Assembly: GCA_963714065.1 (NCBI GenBank)
Contig: OY970226.1
Coordinates: 1,922,001 to 1,986,000, forward strand
Reading direction: 5' to 3'
DNA from: JAZKID01 sp963714065
GTDB taxonomy: Bacteria > Pseudomonadota > Alphaproteobacteria > Rhizobiales > UBA4765
Length of the DNA stretch: 64,000 nt
The notes under the pieces were generated by a model. The model saw nothing but the letters and a program-made list of their open reading frames with translations, searched no databases and had not been told where the DNA came from. Below are positions 41,722-51,046 of this stretch, piece by piece (within the stretch, counting starts at the first letter, position 1; each line of letters begins with the position of its first letter). The translations under genes and the position numbers were made by a program.

Positions 41722-42374
41722 CGTATAAATTGGTGATTGCCGGTAAAGCCTATTCCTCGTGGTCGCTCAGGCCCTGGATTGCGATGAAACATTTCGGCAT
41801 TCCCTTTGAGGAGATCATGATCTCCTACGAGCATGCGGACTGGAAAGAGCGTGCGCTGAAATATTCGCCTGCCGGGCTTGTGCCGGTATTGATCGATGGC
41901 GATCTGACGATTTGGGATAGTCTCGCGATTTTCGAATATCTTGCCGAGAAACATCCCGAAAAACCGATGTGGCCGAAAGACGCGAAGACGCGGGCGGTTG
42001 CGCGCTCCGTTGCCGCCGAAATGCATTCGGGCTTTGCCGATCTGCGCAAATATTGTCCTTGCAATTTTCGCCGCGCCAACAAGCCGCGCACGAATATTCC
42101 CGCTGAGGCGAAGGCGAATATCGCGCGTATCGAGAATGTGTGGCACGATATGATCGCGCGCTTTGGCGGGCCTTATTTAATGGGCGAAGCGTTCACGCTG
42201 GCCGATGCGATGTATGCGCCGGTGGCCAACCGTTTTTATGCTTATGATTTAAGCAAGGATGCGATCGCCAATAAATATGTTGCGACGCTTTATGCGCTCC
42301 CCGCTTATCGGGAGTGGTTGCAGGATGCGGCGGCGGAAAGTTATTATATAAAAGAGATGGAGGATTTGGCGTGA
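41718..42374 (+). CDS. glutathione S-transferase family protein
   Basis: This 218-residue protein has a thioredoxin-like N-domain (KLVIAGKAYSSWSLRPWIAM, with SPAGLVPVLIDGD and the glutathione-contact WDSLAIFEYL). The all-helical C-domain has LMGEAFTLADAMYAPVANRF. The Ser residues in YSSWSLRP are the probable catalytic group, as in zeta/YfcF-like enzymes. Its stop overlaps the mccB GTG start, so it lies in the same operon as ElyC-like and mccB. Confidence 0.9.
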   Translation: MTYKLVIAGKAYSSWSLRPWIAMKHFGIPFEEIMISYEHADWKERALKYSPAGLVPVLIDGDLTIWDSLAIFEYLAEKHPEKPMWPKDAKTRAVARSVAAEMHSGFADLRKYCPCNFRRANKPRTNIPAEAKANIARIENVWHDMIARFGGPYLMGEAFTLADAMYAPVANRFYAYDLSKDAIANKYVATLYALPAYREWLQDAAAESYYIKEMEDLA

Positions 42375-43978
42375 GCATCCTCAAATCCTCCTTCAAGCCC
42401 GAGGCAAAGGAAGCGCAGGCAAACCGCGCGGCGATGCAAAAGCTTGTGGCCGAGTTGGTTGATCGCCGCAAGCTTGCGGCGGCGGGCGGGCCGAAAGAGG
42501 CGCGCGACAAACATACCAAGCGCGGAAAATTATTGCCGCGCGAGCGCGTGTTGAAACTGCTGGATGCCGGCAGCCCCTTCCTCGAAATCGCGCCGCTTGC
42601 CGCATTCGATATGTATGGCGGCGATATTCATGGCGCGGGGCTGATCTGCGGTATCGGCCAGGTGAACGGGCAGGAGGCGATGATTGTCGCCAATGACGCG
42701 ACCATCAAAGGCGGCACTTATTTTCCGTTGACTGTGAAAAAACATCTGCGCGCGCAGGAAATTGCGGAAGCCAATCGTCTGCCTTGCATTTATCTTGTCG
42801 ACAGCGGCGGCGCCAATTTGCCGAACCAGGCGGATGTGTTTCCCGACCGCGATCATTTCGGCCGCATCTTTTTCAACCAGGCGCGCATGTCGGCACAGAA
42901 TATTCCGCAGCTCGCCGTGGTGATGGGTTCGTGCACGGCGGGTGGCGCCTATGTGCCGGCGATGTCGGACGAGGCGATCATCGTGCGCAAGCAAGGCACG
43001 ATTTTTCTAGGCGGTCCGCCGCTGGTCAAAGCCGCGACAGGCGAGATAGTTTCGGCGGAAGAACTGGGCGGGGCGGACGTGCATACGCGCCAGAGCGGCG
43101 TTGCCGATCACTATGCGGCGGACGACGAACACGCGCTGCAACTGGCGCGGCGTTGCGTTGCCAATCTCAACCGCACTTATAAGGCGCAGCACGATTTTCT
43201 TGAGCCGCGTGCGCCGCTTTACGATGCGGATGAGCTTGATGCGATTATTCCGGCGTCGCTCAACCAGCAATATGACGTGCGCGATGTAATCGCGCGACTG
43301 GTCGATGGTTCCGAATTCGACGAATTCAAACAGAATTACGGCGCCACACTCGTCACAGGTTTTGCGCATCTGCACGGTATGCCGATCGGCATTCTTGCCA
43401 ACAATGGGATCCTGTTTTCCGAAAGCGCCGTGAAAGGCGCGCATTTCATCGAGTTGTGCTGCCAGCGCAAAATTCCGCTGCTGTTCCTGCAAAACATCAC
43501 CGGCTTCATGGTGGGCAAGCAATATGAGGCGGGCGGTATCGCCAAAGATGGGGCAAAGCTTGTCACGGCGGTGGCCTGCGCGAATGTGCCGAAGATCACG
43601 CTGATCATCGGCGGCTCGTTCGGTGCCGGGAATTACGGCATGTGCGGGCGCGCCTATTCACCGCGTTTTCTGTTCACATGGCCGAACGCGCGCATCTCGG
43701 TGATGGGCGGCGATCAGGCGGCAAGCGTGCTTGCGACGGTGCGCCGCGACAATCTGGAACTGAAGGGCGAAAAATGGAACGCAAAAGACGAGGAAGCGTT
43801 CAGGGCGCCGATCCGCAAACAATATGAAGACGAAGGCAACCCGTATTACGCCACGGCGCGGCTGTGGGACGACGGCATCATTGCGCCTTCGGAAACGCGG
43901 CAGATCTTAAGCCTTGCCTTCGCCGCCTGTCTGAACGCGCCGATCCTTGATACGCAATTCGGCATATTCAGAATGTAA
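42371..43978 (+). CDS. mccB: methylcrotonyl-CoA carboxylase carboxyltransferase (beta) subunit
   Basis: This 535-residue carboxyltransferase has the MCC-beta signature: YLVDSGGANLPNQADVFPDR, MGSCTAGGAYVPAMSDE, GGADVHTRQSGVADH and the late GGSFGAGNYGMCGRAYSPRF. It transfers CO2 from biotin to 3-methylcrotonyl-CoA in leucine breakdown. The start is a GTG overlapping the GST stop (GTGA). The biotin subunit gene mccA lies 1.5 kb downstream, separated by two small orphan genes. Confidence 0.95.
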   Translation: MSILKSSFKPEAKEAQANRAAMQKLVAELVDRRKLAAAGGPKEARDKHTKRGKLLPRERVLKLLDAGSPFLEIAPLAAFDMYGGDIHGAGLICGIGQVNGQEAMIVANDATIKGGTYFPLTVKKHLRAQEIAEANRLPCIYLVDSGGANLPNQADVFPDRDHFGRIFFNQARMSAQNIPQLAVVMGSCTAGGAYVPAMSDEAIIVRKQGTIFLGGPPLVKAATGEIVSAEELGGADVHTRQSGVADHYAADDEHALQLARRCVANLNRTYKAQHDFLEPRAPLYDADELDAIIPASLNQQYDVRDVIARLVDGSEFDEFKQNYGATLVTGFAHLHGMPIGILANNGILFSESAVKGAHFIELCCQRKIPLLFLQNITGFMVGKQYEAGGIAKDGAKLVTAVACANVPKITLIIGGSFGAGNYGMCGRAYSPRFLFTWPNARISVMGGDQAASVLATVRRDNLELKGEKWNAKDEEAFRAPIRKQYEDEGNPYYATARLWDDGIIAPSETRQILSLAFAACLNAPILDTQFGIFRM

Positions 43979-44056
43979 GCGCTTGCGGGAATAGTGTGCC
44001 TCGTCTATTCGTCAGGCTTACTTGAAAACTATTTTTATTTTTTTTGGAGACTGATA

Positions 44057-44494
44057 ATGAGTGGAGTTGCTTTGCAGGCGCACGTGGCTTTCGATCTGGC
44101 AAGGATGCTGACGCGGCTTGAGGCTCCCTTTTATCCTGATAAGGAAGTGAATGAGGCGTTCATCGCCAAAATCATTCAAGCTTGTGCCGAAAAATCCGAA
44201 ATCTATCTCGATGGAAAGATCGATAATGAAAGTGCCGCAGAAATGGGCATGCAGTGGCCTGCCTGGAGCGCAGCACTCTACTACCCCAATCAGCAGGGTT
44301 ATTATGACATAGACGATTTCGCCAGGCGCATGCGCGAACATTTCGACAAAGGCCGCTACCAAAGGCTGGGAACAAGTCAGGTTTGGTTCGACCGACCCGA
44401 TGGCATCATCGGTGAAAACGAGCGCAGGGCCGAGATCAACGGGCAGACCTACACCCTTTTTTTGAAGCCAAAAGGGCCGAAATCGGGCTCCTGA
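44057..44494 (+). CDS. hypothetical protein, paralogue of the gene at 44909
   Basis: This is a 145-residue soluble protein. It shares with the 44909 product the order V-N/D-E-x-FI-x-K-I/L-I, DIDDFARRMREHFDKGRY (compare ARELARRIVKFHDRGHY), WFDRPDGI (compare WVDGPDGK) and NGQTYTLFL. GGAG lies eight bases before the ATG. No signal peptide, no metal motif. It is inserted between mccB and mccA. Family not recognised. Confidence 0.75.
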   Translation: MSGVALQAHVAFDLARMLTRLEAPFYPDKEVNEAFIAKIIQACAEKSEIYLDGKIDNESAAEMGMQWPAWSAALYYPNQQGYYDIDDFARRMREHFDKGRYQRLGTSQVWFDRPDGIIGENERRAEINGQTYTLFLKPKGPKSGS

Positions 44495-44580
44495 AGTAAC
44501 TGCTTTAGTCAGGCTGATGGATCAGCACTTTCCATCATAATTTATCATTGATAATTCATGTGTTTCGCACTGTGCGGACG

Positions 44581-44692
44581 TTGACTTGTAACTTATGTTA
44601 ATCTATTCATAATACTCATTGATACCATCAAATTTTGTTAAATTATTACTATCTTATTGAATTTAATAGTTATTTCTAACGAATGAGCGCGT
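44581..44692 (+). promoter_or_regulatory. AT-rich stretch with a possible promoter
   Basis: TTGACT at 44581 is followed after 17 bases by TATTCA and then TAAT. The sequence stays very AT-rich to about 44680. It could drive the structured region and terminator that follow, or the gene at 44909. The -10 match is poor. Confidence 0.3.
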
Positions 44693-44827
44693 TGTTTGCT
44701 CGCTGAACGGTGTTTTAGGCCATACTGAGTTGTCCGGTTCATTAGACCGGACAGCCTATTTCGAAAGACGGGTCATATTCCGCGAATGACTTAAGGGGTG
44801 CGGCAGCGCGCCCCTTGTTTTTTTGAG
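44693..44827 (+). ncRNA. candidate structured small RNA or leader
   Basis: The region contains consecutive stem-loops: GAGC..GCTC near 44684-44701, TGTCCGGT/ACCGGACA (44731-44753), GTCAT/ATGAC (44772-44790) and a terminator stem with T-run. The stretch has no open frame. It may be a free small RNA or an attenuating leader of the gene at 44909. I match it to no known RNA family. Confidence 0.35.
44793..44827 (+). terminator. rho-independent terminator before the gene at 44909
   Basis: The ten-base-pair stem AAGGGGTGCG/CGCGCCCCTT (one G-T pair) has a GCAG loop and is followed by GTTTTTTTG. It ends 82 bases before the next start codon, so it cannot belong to mccB alone unless transcription passes the first orphan gene. 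Confidence 0.7.
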
Positions 44828-44908
44828 GGCATGTTTTTTGAGAGCATGGCCGTTGACGGAAATATTCAGATGCATTCACTTTATGAGCGTATTTTAAAGA
44901 GATAGGCC

Positions 44909-45385
44909 ATGGTTACGATTGCCGGCACACATAATTCTTTCCGGAAAACGACAACCGCATTTCATAAGGCCGCATTTCATAAGGCCTTGGCGCGGCAGGT
45001 CGCCCCAATACCGCAGCCTCCGAAAATGCCGACAGGCCTGGTGGACGAGGATTTTATTTATAAGCTGATCGCGCCTTTTGCCTACGGGGACACCGGCACG
45101 TTTGCCGATGAGGAAAGCGTGGCAAAAGCCTTCGGCCCGCGATGGGATACGGCCGAATATTTCGAGGCTTATGAAACGCCGACCGCGCGGGAGCTGGCGC
45201 GACGGATCGTAAAATTTCATGACAGAGGTCATTATATCCTTACCGATACAGTGCCGCATTGGGTGGATGGGCCGGACGGAAAGCTTGATTTCGTAGAGAT
45301 AACGACCGGCATATACGGCCAGCCCTATGAAAATCCGCTTTTCATCAGGGATACGCCCCCCGCCACGGGTCCCACACAACCGTAA
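44909..45385 (+). CDS. hypothetical protein, paralogue of the gene at 44057
   Basis: This is a 158-residue protein. After a basic 35-residue N-terminus with a repeated FHKAAFHKA, the core aligns with the 44057 product: VDEDFIYKLIAPFA, AYETPTARELARRIVKFHDR, HWVDGPDGK, IYGQPYENPLFI. It is preceded by GAGATAGG. It sits 60 bases before mccA. Family not recognised; the tandem position implies an old duplication. Confidence 0.75.
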   Translation: MVTIAGTHNSFRKTTTAFHKAAFHKALARQVAPIPQPPKMPTGLVDEDFIYKLIAPFAYGDTGTFADEESVAKAFGPRWDTAEYFEAYETPTARELARRIVKFHDRGHYILTDTVPHWVDGPDGKLDFVEITTGIYGQPYENPLFIRDTPPATGPTQP

Positions 45386-45445
45386 CTTTTTTACGGGAAC
45401 ATTTTCCTCTATAAGATGCCGGTTCGCATCCTTTGCCTGGTTTAA

Positions 45446-47362
45446 ATGTTTTCTTCTCTCCTGATCGCCAATCGCGGCGAGATTGCCTGCCGCATCATCG
45501 CGACCGCAAAGCGATTGGGCATTCGCACCATTGCCGTTTATTCGCAGGCCGACCGCAAGAGCCGCCATGTCGCGCTGGCCGACGAGGCTTATGAAATCGG
45601 CCCACCGGCTGCGCAGGAAAGCTATCTCGATATTGCAAAAATTATTTCGGTCGCGAAACAGGCCGGTACGCAGGCGGTCCACCCCGGCTATGGGTTTTTG
45701 TCCGAGCGCGCGGCCTTCGCCGAGGCCTGCGAAAAGGCGGGGCTTGTTTTTGTCGGTCCGCCCGCATCCGCGATCAGGGCCATGGGCGCAAAAGACGAAG
45801 CCAAGCGGCTGATGGAGCAGGCGGGCGTTCCCGTCGTGCCCGGCTATCATGGCGCGCGGCAGGAGGTCGATATTCTGCAAAATGAGGCGGGAAAGATCGG
45901 CTATCCGGTTTTGATCAAGGCGGTTGCGGGCGGCGGCGGCAAGGGCATGCGCCGCGTGGATCGCGCGCAGGATTTTTCCGAAGCATTGGCATCCGCGCAG
46001 CGCGAGGCGCAAAACGCATTCGGCGATGCGCGCGTTCTGATCGAAAAATATATTTCCAGCCCGCGCCATATCGAGATCCAGGTTTTTGCCGATACCAGGG
46101 GCGATGCGGTTTACCTGTTCGAGCGCGATTGCTCTTTGCAGCGCCGCCATCAAAAAGTAATTGAGGAAGCGCCAGCGCCCGGCATTTTGCCGGCGATGCG
46201 AGCGCAGATGGGCAAGGCGGCAGTGGCCGCCGCAAAAGCTGTCGGTTATGTTGGTGCGGGTACGGTCGAATTTATTGCCGATAGTTCTGATGGCCTGAAG
46301 GTGGATGGTTTTTATTTCATGGAAATGAACACGCGGTTGCAAGTGGAGCATCCCGTGACGGAGGCGATCTGCGGCGTCGATCTCGTTGAGTGGCAATTGC
46401 GCGTGGCGGCGGGCGAACCGCTACCGCGCCAGCAGGAGGATCTGGCAATCGACGGCCATGCCTTTGAAGCGCGGCTTTATGCCGAAGATCCGCAAAACGG
46501 TTTTCTGCCGTCGACGGGAAAAATCTGGCATCTGGCCTGGCCGCAGGCCGCCGCGTTTCAAAACGCGCCGCAGGCACTGCGTATCGACAGCGGCGTGCAG
46601 GGCGGCGATACGATCACGCCCTATTACGATCCCATGATCGCCAAGATCATCGCGCATGGTAAAACGCGCAATGAGGCACTGAACAGGCTGGAGCAAGCGC
46701 TCTTGTCCATCAAAATCGCGGGGCCGAAAACCAATCTGGATTTTTTGCGCCGGTTGACCGCGCATGGCGATTTCCGCGAAGGAGATTTCGATACGGGGTT
46801 CATCGACAGGAATATGGAGCAGCTTGTACCGCCTATCGATACGGCCTGCCTTGAAACGATTGCGCTTGGCGCTCTTTTGAAAACGGGCATGCCGGAACGG
46901 CGGGCATCGAAAGTTGGGACGAAGTGGAAAAACCCTTGGCGAAACCCTTGGCGAAATTCTGCCCGTCCGCCTGCCATGAATTACAAAATAGAATTCGAGG
47001 GCGAGGAAAAAACCGTTCGCGCGGAGGATGTCGCGCCGGGCGATGTCGAGGTTGTAAAAGCGGGCGAGGATATTTATCTACTTTCAAAAGGCAGGCAGTA
47101 TTTCGCGCGCTGGCCGGACCCGCAGCAACATATGCAGGACGATGGCCTGCAAGGCGCGCTGAAAGCGCCGATGAACGGCAAGGTGACGCTTGTGCATGTG
47201 AAAGAGGGCGACGATGTGCAAAGCGGCGACCGGCTGCTTGTCATCGAGGCCATGAAAATGGAGCATGCCATTATTACGAAGAAGAGCGGCAAGGTGATGA
47301 AAATCCTGACACAAATCGGCGAGCAGGTTCAGCAGGGTGCGCCGCTCATCGAGGTCGTGTGA
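45446..47362 (+). CDS. mccA: methylcrotonyl-CoA carboxylase biotin-containing (alpha) subunit
   Basis: This 638-residue protein joins a biotin carboxylase (about 1-445: LLIANRGEIACRI, KAVAGGGGKGMRR, DCSLQRRHQKVIEEAPAP, EMNTRLQVEHPVTEAICG) to a C-terminal biotin carrier domain with the acceptor Lys in VIEAMKMEHAI at about residue 604. With MccB it carboxylates 3-methylcrotonyl-CoA. A stretch near residues 490-505 is a short tandem repeat (KWKNPWRNPWRNSARP). It overlaps the DUF1489 start by one base. Confidence 0.94.
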   Translation: MFSSLLIANRGEIACRIIATAKRLGIRTIAVYSQADRKSRHVALADEAYEIGPPAAQESYLDIAKIISVAKQAGTQAVHPGYGFLSERAAFAEACEKAGLVFVGPPASAIRAMGAKDEAKRLMEQAGVPVVPGYHGARQEVDILQNEAGKIGYPVLIKAVAGGGGKGMRRVDRAQDFSEALASAQREAQNAFGDARVLIEKYISSPRHIEIQVFADTRGDAVYLFERDCSLQRRHQKVIEEAPAPGILPAMRAQMGKAAVAAAKAVGYVGAGTVEFIADSSDGLKVDGFYFMEMNTRLQVEHPVTEAICGVDLVEWQLRVAAGEPLPRQQEDLAIDGHAFEARLYAEDPQNGFLPSTGKIWHLAWPQAAAFQNAPQALRIDSGVQGGDTITPYYDPMIAKIIAHGKTRNEALNRLEQALLSIKIAGPKTNLDFLRRLTAHGDFREGDFDTGFIDRNMEQLVPPIDTACLETIALGALLKTGMPERRASKVGTKWKNPWRNPWRNSARPPAMNYKIEFEGEEKTVRAEDVAPGDVEVVKAGEDIYLLSKGRQYFARWPDPQQHMQDDGLQGALKAPMNGKVTLVHVKEGDDVQSGDRLLVIEAMKMEHAIITKKSGKVMKILTQIGEQVQQGAPLIEVV

Positions 47363-47787
47363 TGGCATTGCACCTGATCAAGCTTTGCGTCGGCGTTTCC
47401 ACGCTTGAAGAGTTGCAAGAATGGCGCGACGAAGCGTTGGCCGAAAAAAAGCGCAAGAAGCAGCCTCTCGTTTACGATCATGTCACGCGGCAAATGCCGA
47501 AGCGCGGCGACGAGATCATCAACAAAGGTTCGCTCTATTGGGTGATTGCCGGGCAGATCGCCTGCCGCTCCCCCATTATCGGTCTTGAACCTATTGTCAA
47601 AGGCGGGCAGCCGCATTGCCGCATCGTCATGGCGCCGCAGACGATCCGCATCCATCCCCGCCCGTTCCGGCCGTTCCAGGGCTGGCGTTATCTGAAGGCG
47701 CAGGATGCGCCCCCGGACGTGGCGGGGCAGATGGAGGTGCCCGAAGATCAGTTGCTCGAGGAATTGCGCCGCTTCGGGGTGGGTTAG
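47362..47787 (+). CDS. DUF1489 family protein
   Basis: This 141-residue protein has the DUF1489 pattern: HLIKLCVGVSTLEELQEWRD, TRQMPKRGDEIINKGSLYWVI, CRSPIIGLEPI and FRPFQGWRYL. The family is alphaproteobacterial and of unknown function. The TGATG junction with mccA suggests coupled translation. A frame running from within mccA is an artefact. Confidence 0.9.
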   Translation: MALHLIKLCVGVSTLEELQEWRDEALAEKKRKKQPLVYDHVTRQMPKRGDEIINKGSLYWVIAGQIACRSPIIGLEPIVKGGQPHCRIVMAPQTIRIHPRPFRPFQGWRYLKAQDAPPDVAGQMEVPEDQLLEELRRFGVG

Positions 47788-47869
47788 GGGTTATGGGATA
47801 AGCCCTATTTCCCGTTTGCGCATTAAGGGCGCTTATGCAAAGTAGAGCCAGTTTTCCTATATATTATTC

Positions 47870-50800
47870 ATGACAGCGTCCGAGCTTTCTCCCCTCACTT
47901 TTGCCGACGAGAATGTTCTTGCCGAGCAATTTATTGCCGGCGCGCGGCTCTCCGATATCGAAACGCAGCGCATCGATGCGATTGCGCGCGAACTGGTGAG
48001 AGGCGCGCGCACGCGCGACGAAGGCGGTATCGATGCCTTCATGGCGGAATACGGCCTTTCCACCAAGGAAGGCGTGGTGCTGATGTGTCTCGCCGAGGCG
48101 CTGCTGCGCATTCCCGATGCCGATACGGCGGACGCCTTCATCAGCGACAAGCTCACCAACCAGAACTGGCAGAGCCATCTTGGACATTCGAATTCGCTGT
48201 TCGTCAACGCTTCCACTTGGGGGTTGATGCTGACGGGAAAAATCATCGCGCTAGGCCAGGACAGCGACGAGGACATGACCTCGACGCTGAAGCGCCTTTT
48301 TGCGCGCACGTCGGAGCCCGTCATCCGCCGCGCGATGAAAACGGCGATGCGCATCATGGGCAAGCAGTTCGTGCTGGGGCGCAATATCGAGGAAGCATTG
48401 AAAAATGCCGCGCCGGACGAAACGAAAGGCTATCGCTTTTCCTTCGATATGCTGGGCGAGGCGGCGGTGACGCAAAAGGACGCTGACCGTTATTTCGATT
48501 CCTACCGGCATGCGATTTTGGCGATCGGCGCGCATGCGCAGGGGCAGGGCGATGTTTTTTCGGCACCGTCGATTTCCGTCAAGCTGTCCGCCCTGCATCC
48601 GCGTTACGAAGTGCGGCAGGAAGAGCGGATCTTTAAAGAACTTTATCCGCGCCTGGTCGAGCTTGGGATGTCGGCAAGGTCCGGCGGCGTGGGTCTGACC
48701 CTTGATGCGGAAGAGGCCGAACGGCTCGGCCTCATGTGTAAATTATACGAGAAGCTCGCGCGCGAGCCCGCGCTCAACGATTGGAACGGACTTGGTCTTG
48801 CCGTGCAGGCCTATGGCAAACGCGCCACCGCCGTCATCCATCGCCTGATCGCGCTGGCCGAGGAAACGAGCCGCATTTTGCCGGTGCGGCTTGTGAAGGG
48901 CGCTTACTGGGATACGGAAATCAAACGCGCGCAGGAAGGCGGCTATGAGGATTACCCGGTCTTCACGCGCAAGAGCGGTACCGACACCTCCTATCTCGCC
49001 TGCGCGCTCTTGATGCTCGAGCGGCGCGATGTCGTCTACCCGCAATTTGCGACGCATAACGCGCATACGATTGCCGCCATCCATACGCTTGCCGCCAATG
49101 CCGATGCCTACGAGTTCCAGCGCCTTTACGGCATGGGGCAGGCTCTCTATGCCGGTGTCATCACCAAGGATACGCTGAGCACGCCCTGCCGCATTTATGC
49201 GCCGGTCGGCACGCATGAGGATCTGCTTGCTTATTTAGTGCGGCGCTTGCTGGAAAACGGCGCGAATACCTCTTTCGTCAATCGTCTTGCCGATCGGGAA
49301 GCGCCGATTGACGAACTGATTGCAGACCCGGTGGTGCAGCTTTCGAATTTTTCCTCGAAACGGCATCCGCATATTCCTCTGCCGAAAGATATTTATTTAC
49401 CGGAGCGTGAAAACAGCCCCGGCATTCCCCTGTGGGAAGAAAGCATCAGGTGCGACATGATGGACGAGTTGAAAATCGAATATGATTTGCCGGTGGAAGC
49501 CGTGCCGCTCGCGGTAGGTGCGAAGGGCGATGTGCGCGAGATCATCAATGCGCCGCACGACCGGCGCATTCAGGTCGGCTCGGTCCTGCTGGCCTCAAGT
49601 GCCGATGTCGAGGCGGCGCTGGAAAATGCATTGAGGGCGCAGCCGGACTGGGATGCGCAGGGCGGCGCAAAACGCGCGGATACTCTGAGCAAAGCTGCCG
49701 ACCTGTTCATTGAGCATAAGACGCGCCTGTTGAGCCTTCTTGTTTTGGAAGCGGGGAAGACGCTGGACAACGCGGTGGCCGACTGGCGCGAGGCCGTCGA
49801 TTTCCTTCGCTATTACGCCGCGCGCGCGAAAGAAGAATTTTCTGCGCCAATCCTGCTGAAAGGTCCGACGGGAGAGCGCAACGAGCTCTCCTTGCATGGG
49901 CGCGGCGTGTTCGCCTGCATTTCGCCGTGGAATTTTCCACTGGCAATTTTCACCGGGCAGGTTGCGGCGGCACTTGCCGCGGGCAATGCGGTTGCCGCAA
50001 AGCCCGCCGCGCAGACGCCGCTGATCGCCTATGAAGCAGTAAAGCTGCTGCATCAGGCCGGCATACCGCAGGATGTTCTGGCCTTCCTGCCCGGCCACGG
50101 CAAGACCGTGGGCACAGCTTTAATCAGAAACAGGCATGTGGCGGGTGTGGCGTTCACCGGCTCGAACGCAACCGCATCGCTGATCCAGAAAGAGCTTGCC
50201 GCGCGTGGCGCGGTGATCGCGCCTCTGATTGCGGAAACAGGAGGGCTGAACGCCATGATCGTGGATTCCACGGCGCTGATCGAGGCGGCGGTAAAGGACA
50301 CGTTGCGCTCAAGCTTCGACAGCGCGGGCCAGCGCTGCTCGGCATTGCGCATCGTTTATGTGCAGGACGATATCGCCGAGCGTTATATCGATATGCTGAC
50401 GGGCGCGATGGAAGAATTGAAAATCGGCGATCCGCGCGATTACGCCACCGATATCGGCCCGGTGATCGACCGCGACGCGGCCGACAAGCTCGAAGTTCAT
50501 AAACAGGCGATGCGGCAGAATGCGCGTGTGCTGAAAGAGCTCGACTTGCCGAAAGAATGTGCGCACGGCACTTATGTCGCGCCTGCGGCTTATGAGCTGA
50601 AAGATCCGGGCCAATTGACGGAAGAAATCTTCGGTCCCATCCTGCATGTGGTGCGCTGGCGCGCGGGCGAACTCAAGAAAGTCTGCGAGCAGGTGAATGC
50701 CGCGGGCTATGGCCTGACGTTAGGCCTGCATACGCGCATCGAGGCGACCGCGCGCGAAGTGCGCGAGCATGCGCGCGTCGGCAACCTTTACGTGAACCGC

Positions 50801-50977
50801 AACCAGATCGGCGCCGTGGTCGGCGTGCAGCCTTTCGGCGGCGAGGGGCTTTCGGGAACGGGGCCGAAAGCGGGCGGCCCGCATTACCTGCACCGCTTTG
50901 CCACCGAGCGCGTGGTCTCGACCGATATTACAGCCTCAGGTGGCAATGCGGGTTTGTTGAATTTGGGGGAGGGATAA
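47870..50977 (+). CDS. putA: bifunctional proline dehydrogenase / glutamate-semialdehyde dehydrogenase
   Basis: This 1035-residue protein oxidises proline to glutamate. The FAD-barrel domain (about 150-450) has VRLVKGAYWDTEIKRAQEGG and YPQFATHNAHTIA. The aldehyde dehydrogenase domain (about 540-1015) has NFPLAIFTGQVAAALAAGN, AETGGLNAMIVDSTAL and the catalytic Cys in SAGQRCSALR at about residue 823. There is no N-terminal ribbon-helix-helix, so unlike E. coli PutA it should not repress its own gene. The length fits the short branch A type. Confidence 0.96.
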   Translation: MTASELSPLTFADENVLAEQFIAGARLSDIETQRIDAIARELVRGARTRDEGGIDAFMAEYGLSTKEGVVLMCLAEALLRIPDADTADAFISDKLTNQNWQSHLGHSNSLFVNASTWGLMLTGKIIALGQDSDEDMTSTLKRLFARTSEPVIRRAMKTAMRIMGKQFVLGRNIEEALKNAAPDETKGYRFSFDMLGEAAVTQKDADRYFDSYRHAILAIGAHAQGQGDVFSAPSISVKLSALHPRYEVRQEERIFKELYPRLVELGMSARSGGVGLTLDAEEAERLGLMCKLYEKLAREPALNDWNGLGLAVQAYGKRATAVIHRLIALAEETSRILPVRLVKGAYWDTEIKRAQEGGYEDYPVFTRKSGTDTSYLACALLMLERRDVVYPQFATHNAHTIAAIHTLAANADAYEFQRLYGMGQALYAGVITKDTLSTPCRIYAPVGTHEDLLAYLVRRLLENGANTSFVNRLADREAPIDELIADPVVQLSNFSSKRHPHIPLPKDIYLPERENSPGIPLWEESIRCDMMDELKIEYDLPVEAVPLAVGAKGDVREIINAPHDRRIQVGSVLLASSADVEAALENALRAQPDWDAQGGAKRADTLSKAADLFIEHKTRLLSLLVLEAGKTLDNAVADWREAVDFLRYYAARAKEEFSAPILLKGPTGERNELSLHGRGVFACISPWNFPLAIFTGQVAAALAAGNAVAAKPAAQTPLIAYEAVKLLHQAGIPQDVLAFLPGHGKTVGTALIRNRHVAGVAFTGSNATASLIQKELAARGAVIAPLIAETGGLNAMIVDSTALIEAAVKDTLRSSFDSAGQRCSALRIVYVQDDIAERYIDMLTGAMEELKIGDPRDYATDIGPVIDRDAADKLEVHKQAMRQNARVLKELDLPKECAHGTYVAPAAYELKDPGQLTEEIFGPILHVVRWRAGELKKVCEQVNAAGYGLTLGLHTRIEATAREVREHARVGNLYVNRNQIGAVVGVQPFGGEGLSGTGPKAGGPHYLHRFATERVVSTDITASGGNAGLLNLGEG

Positions 50978-51046
50978 AAGATTTTGAGTTTTATAACCGT
51001 TTCGAATAAGTATTTTAAGTAAGGAATATTATTGTACCGGGAATAT

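Noticed and set aside
46880..46975. Frameshift or insertion in mccA at the KWKNPWRNPWRN stretch
   Set aside because: It is an in-frame short tandem duplication in the linker between the carboxylase and carrier domains; both domains are complete.
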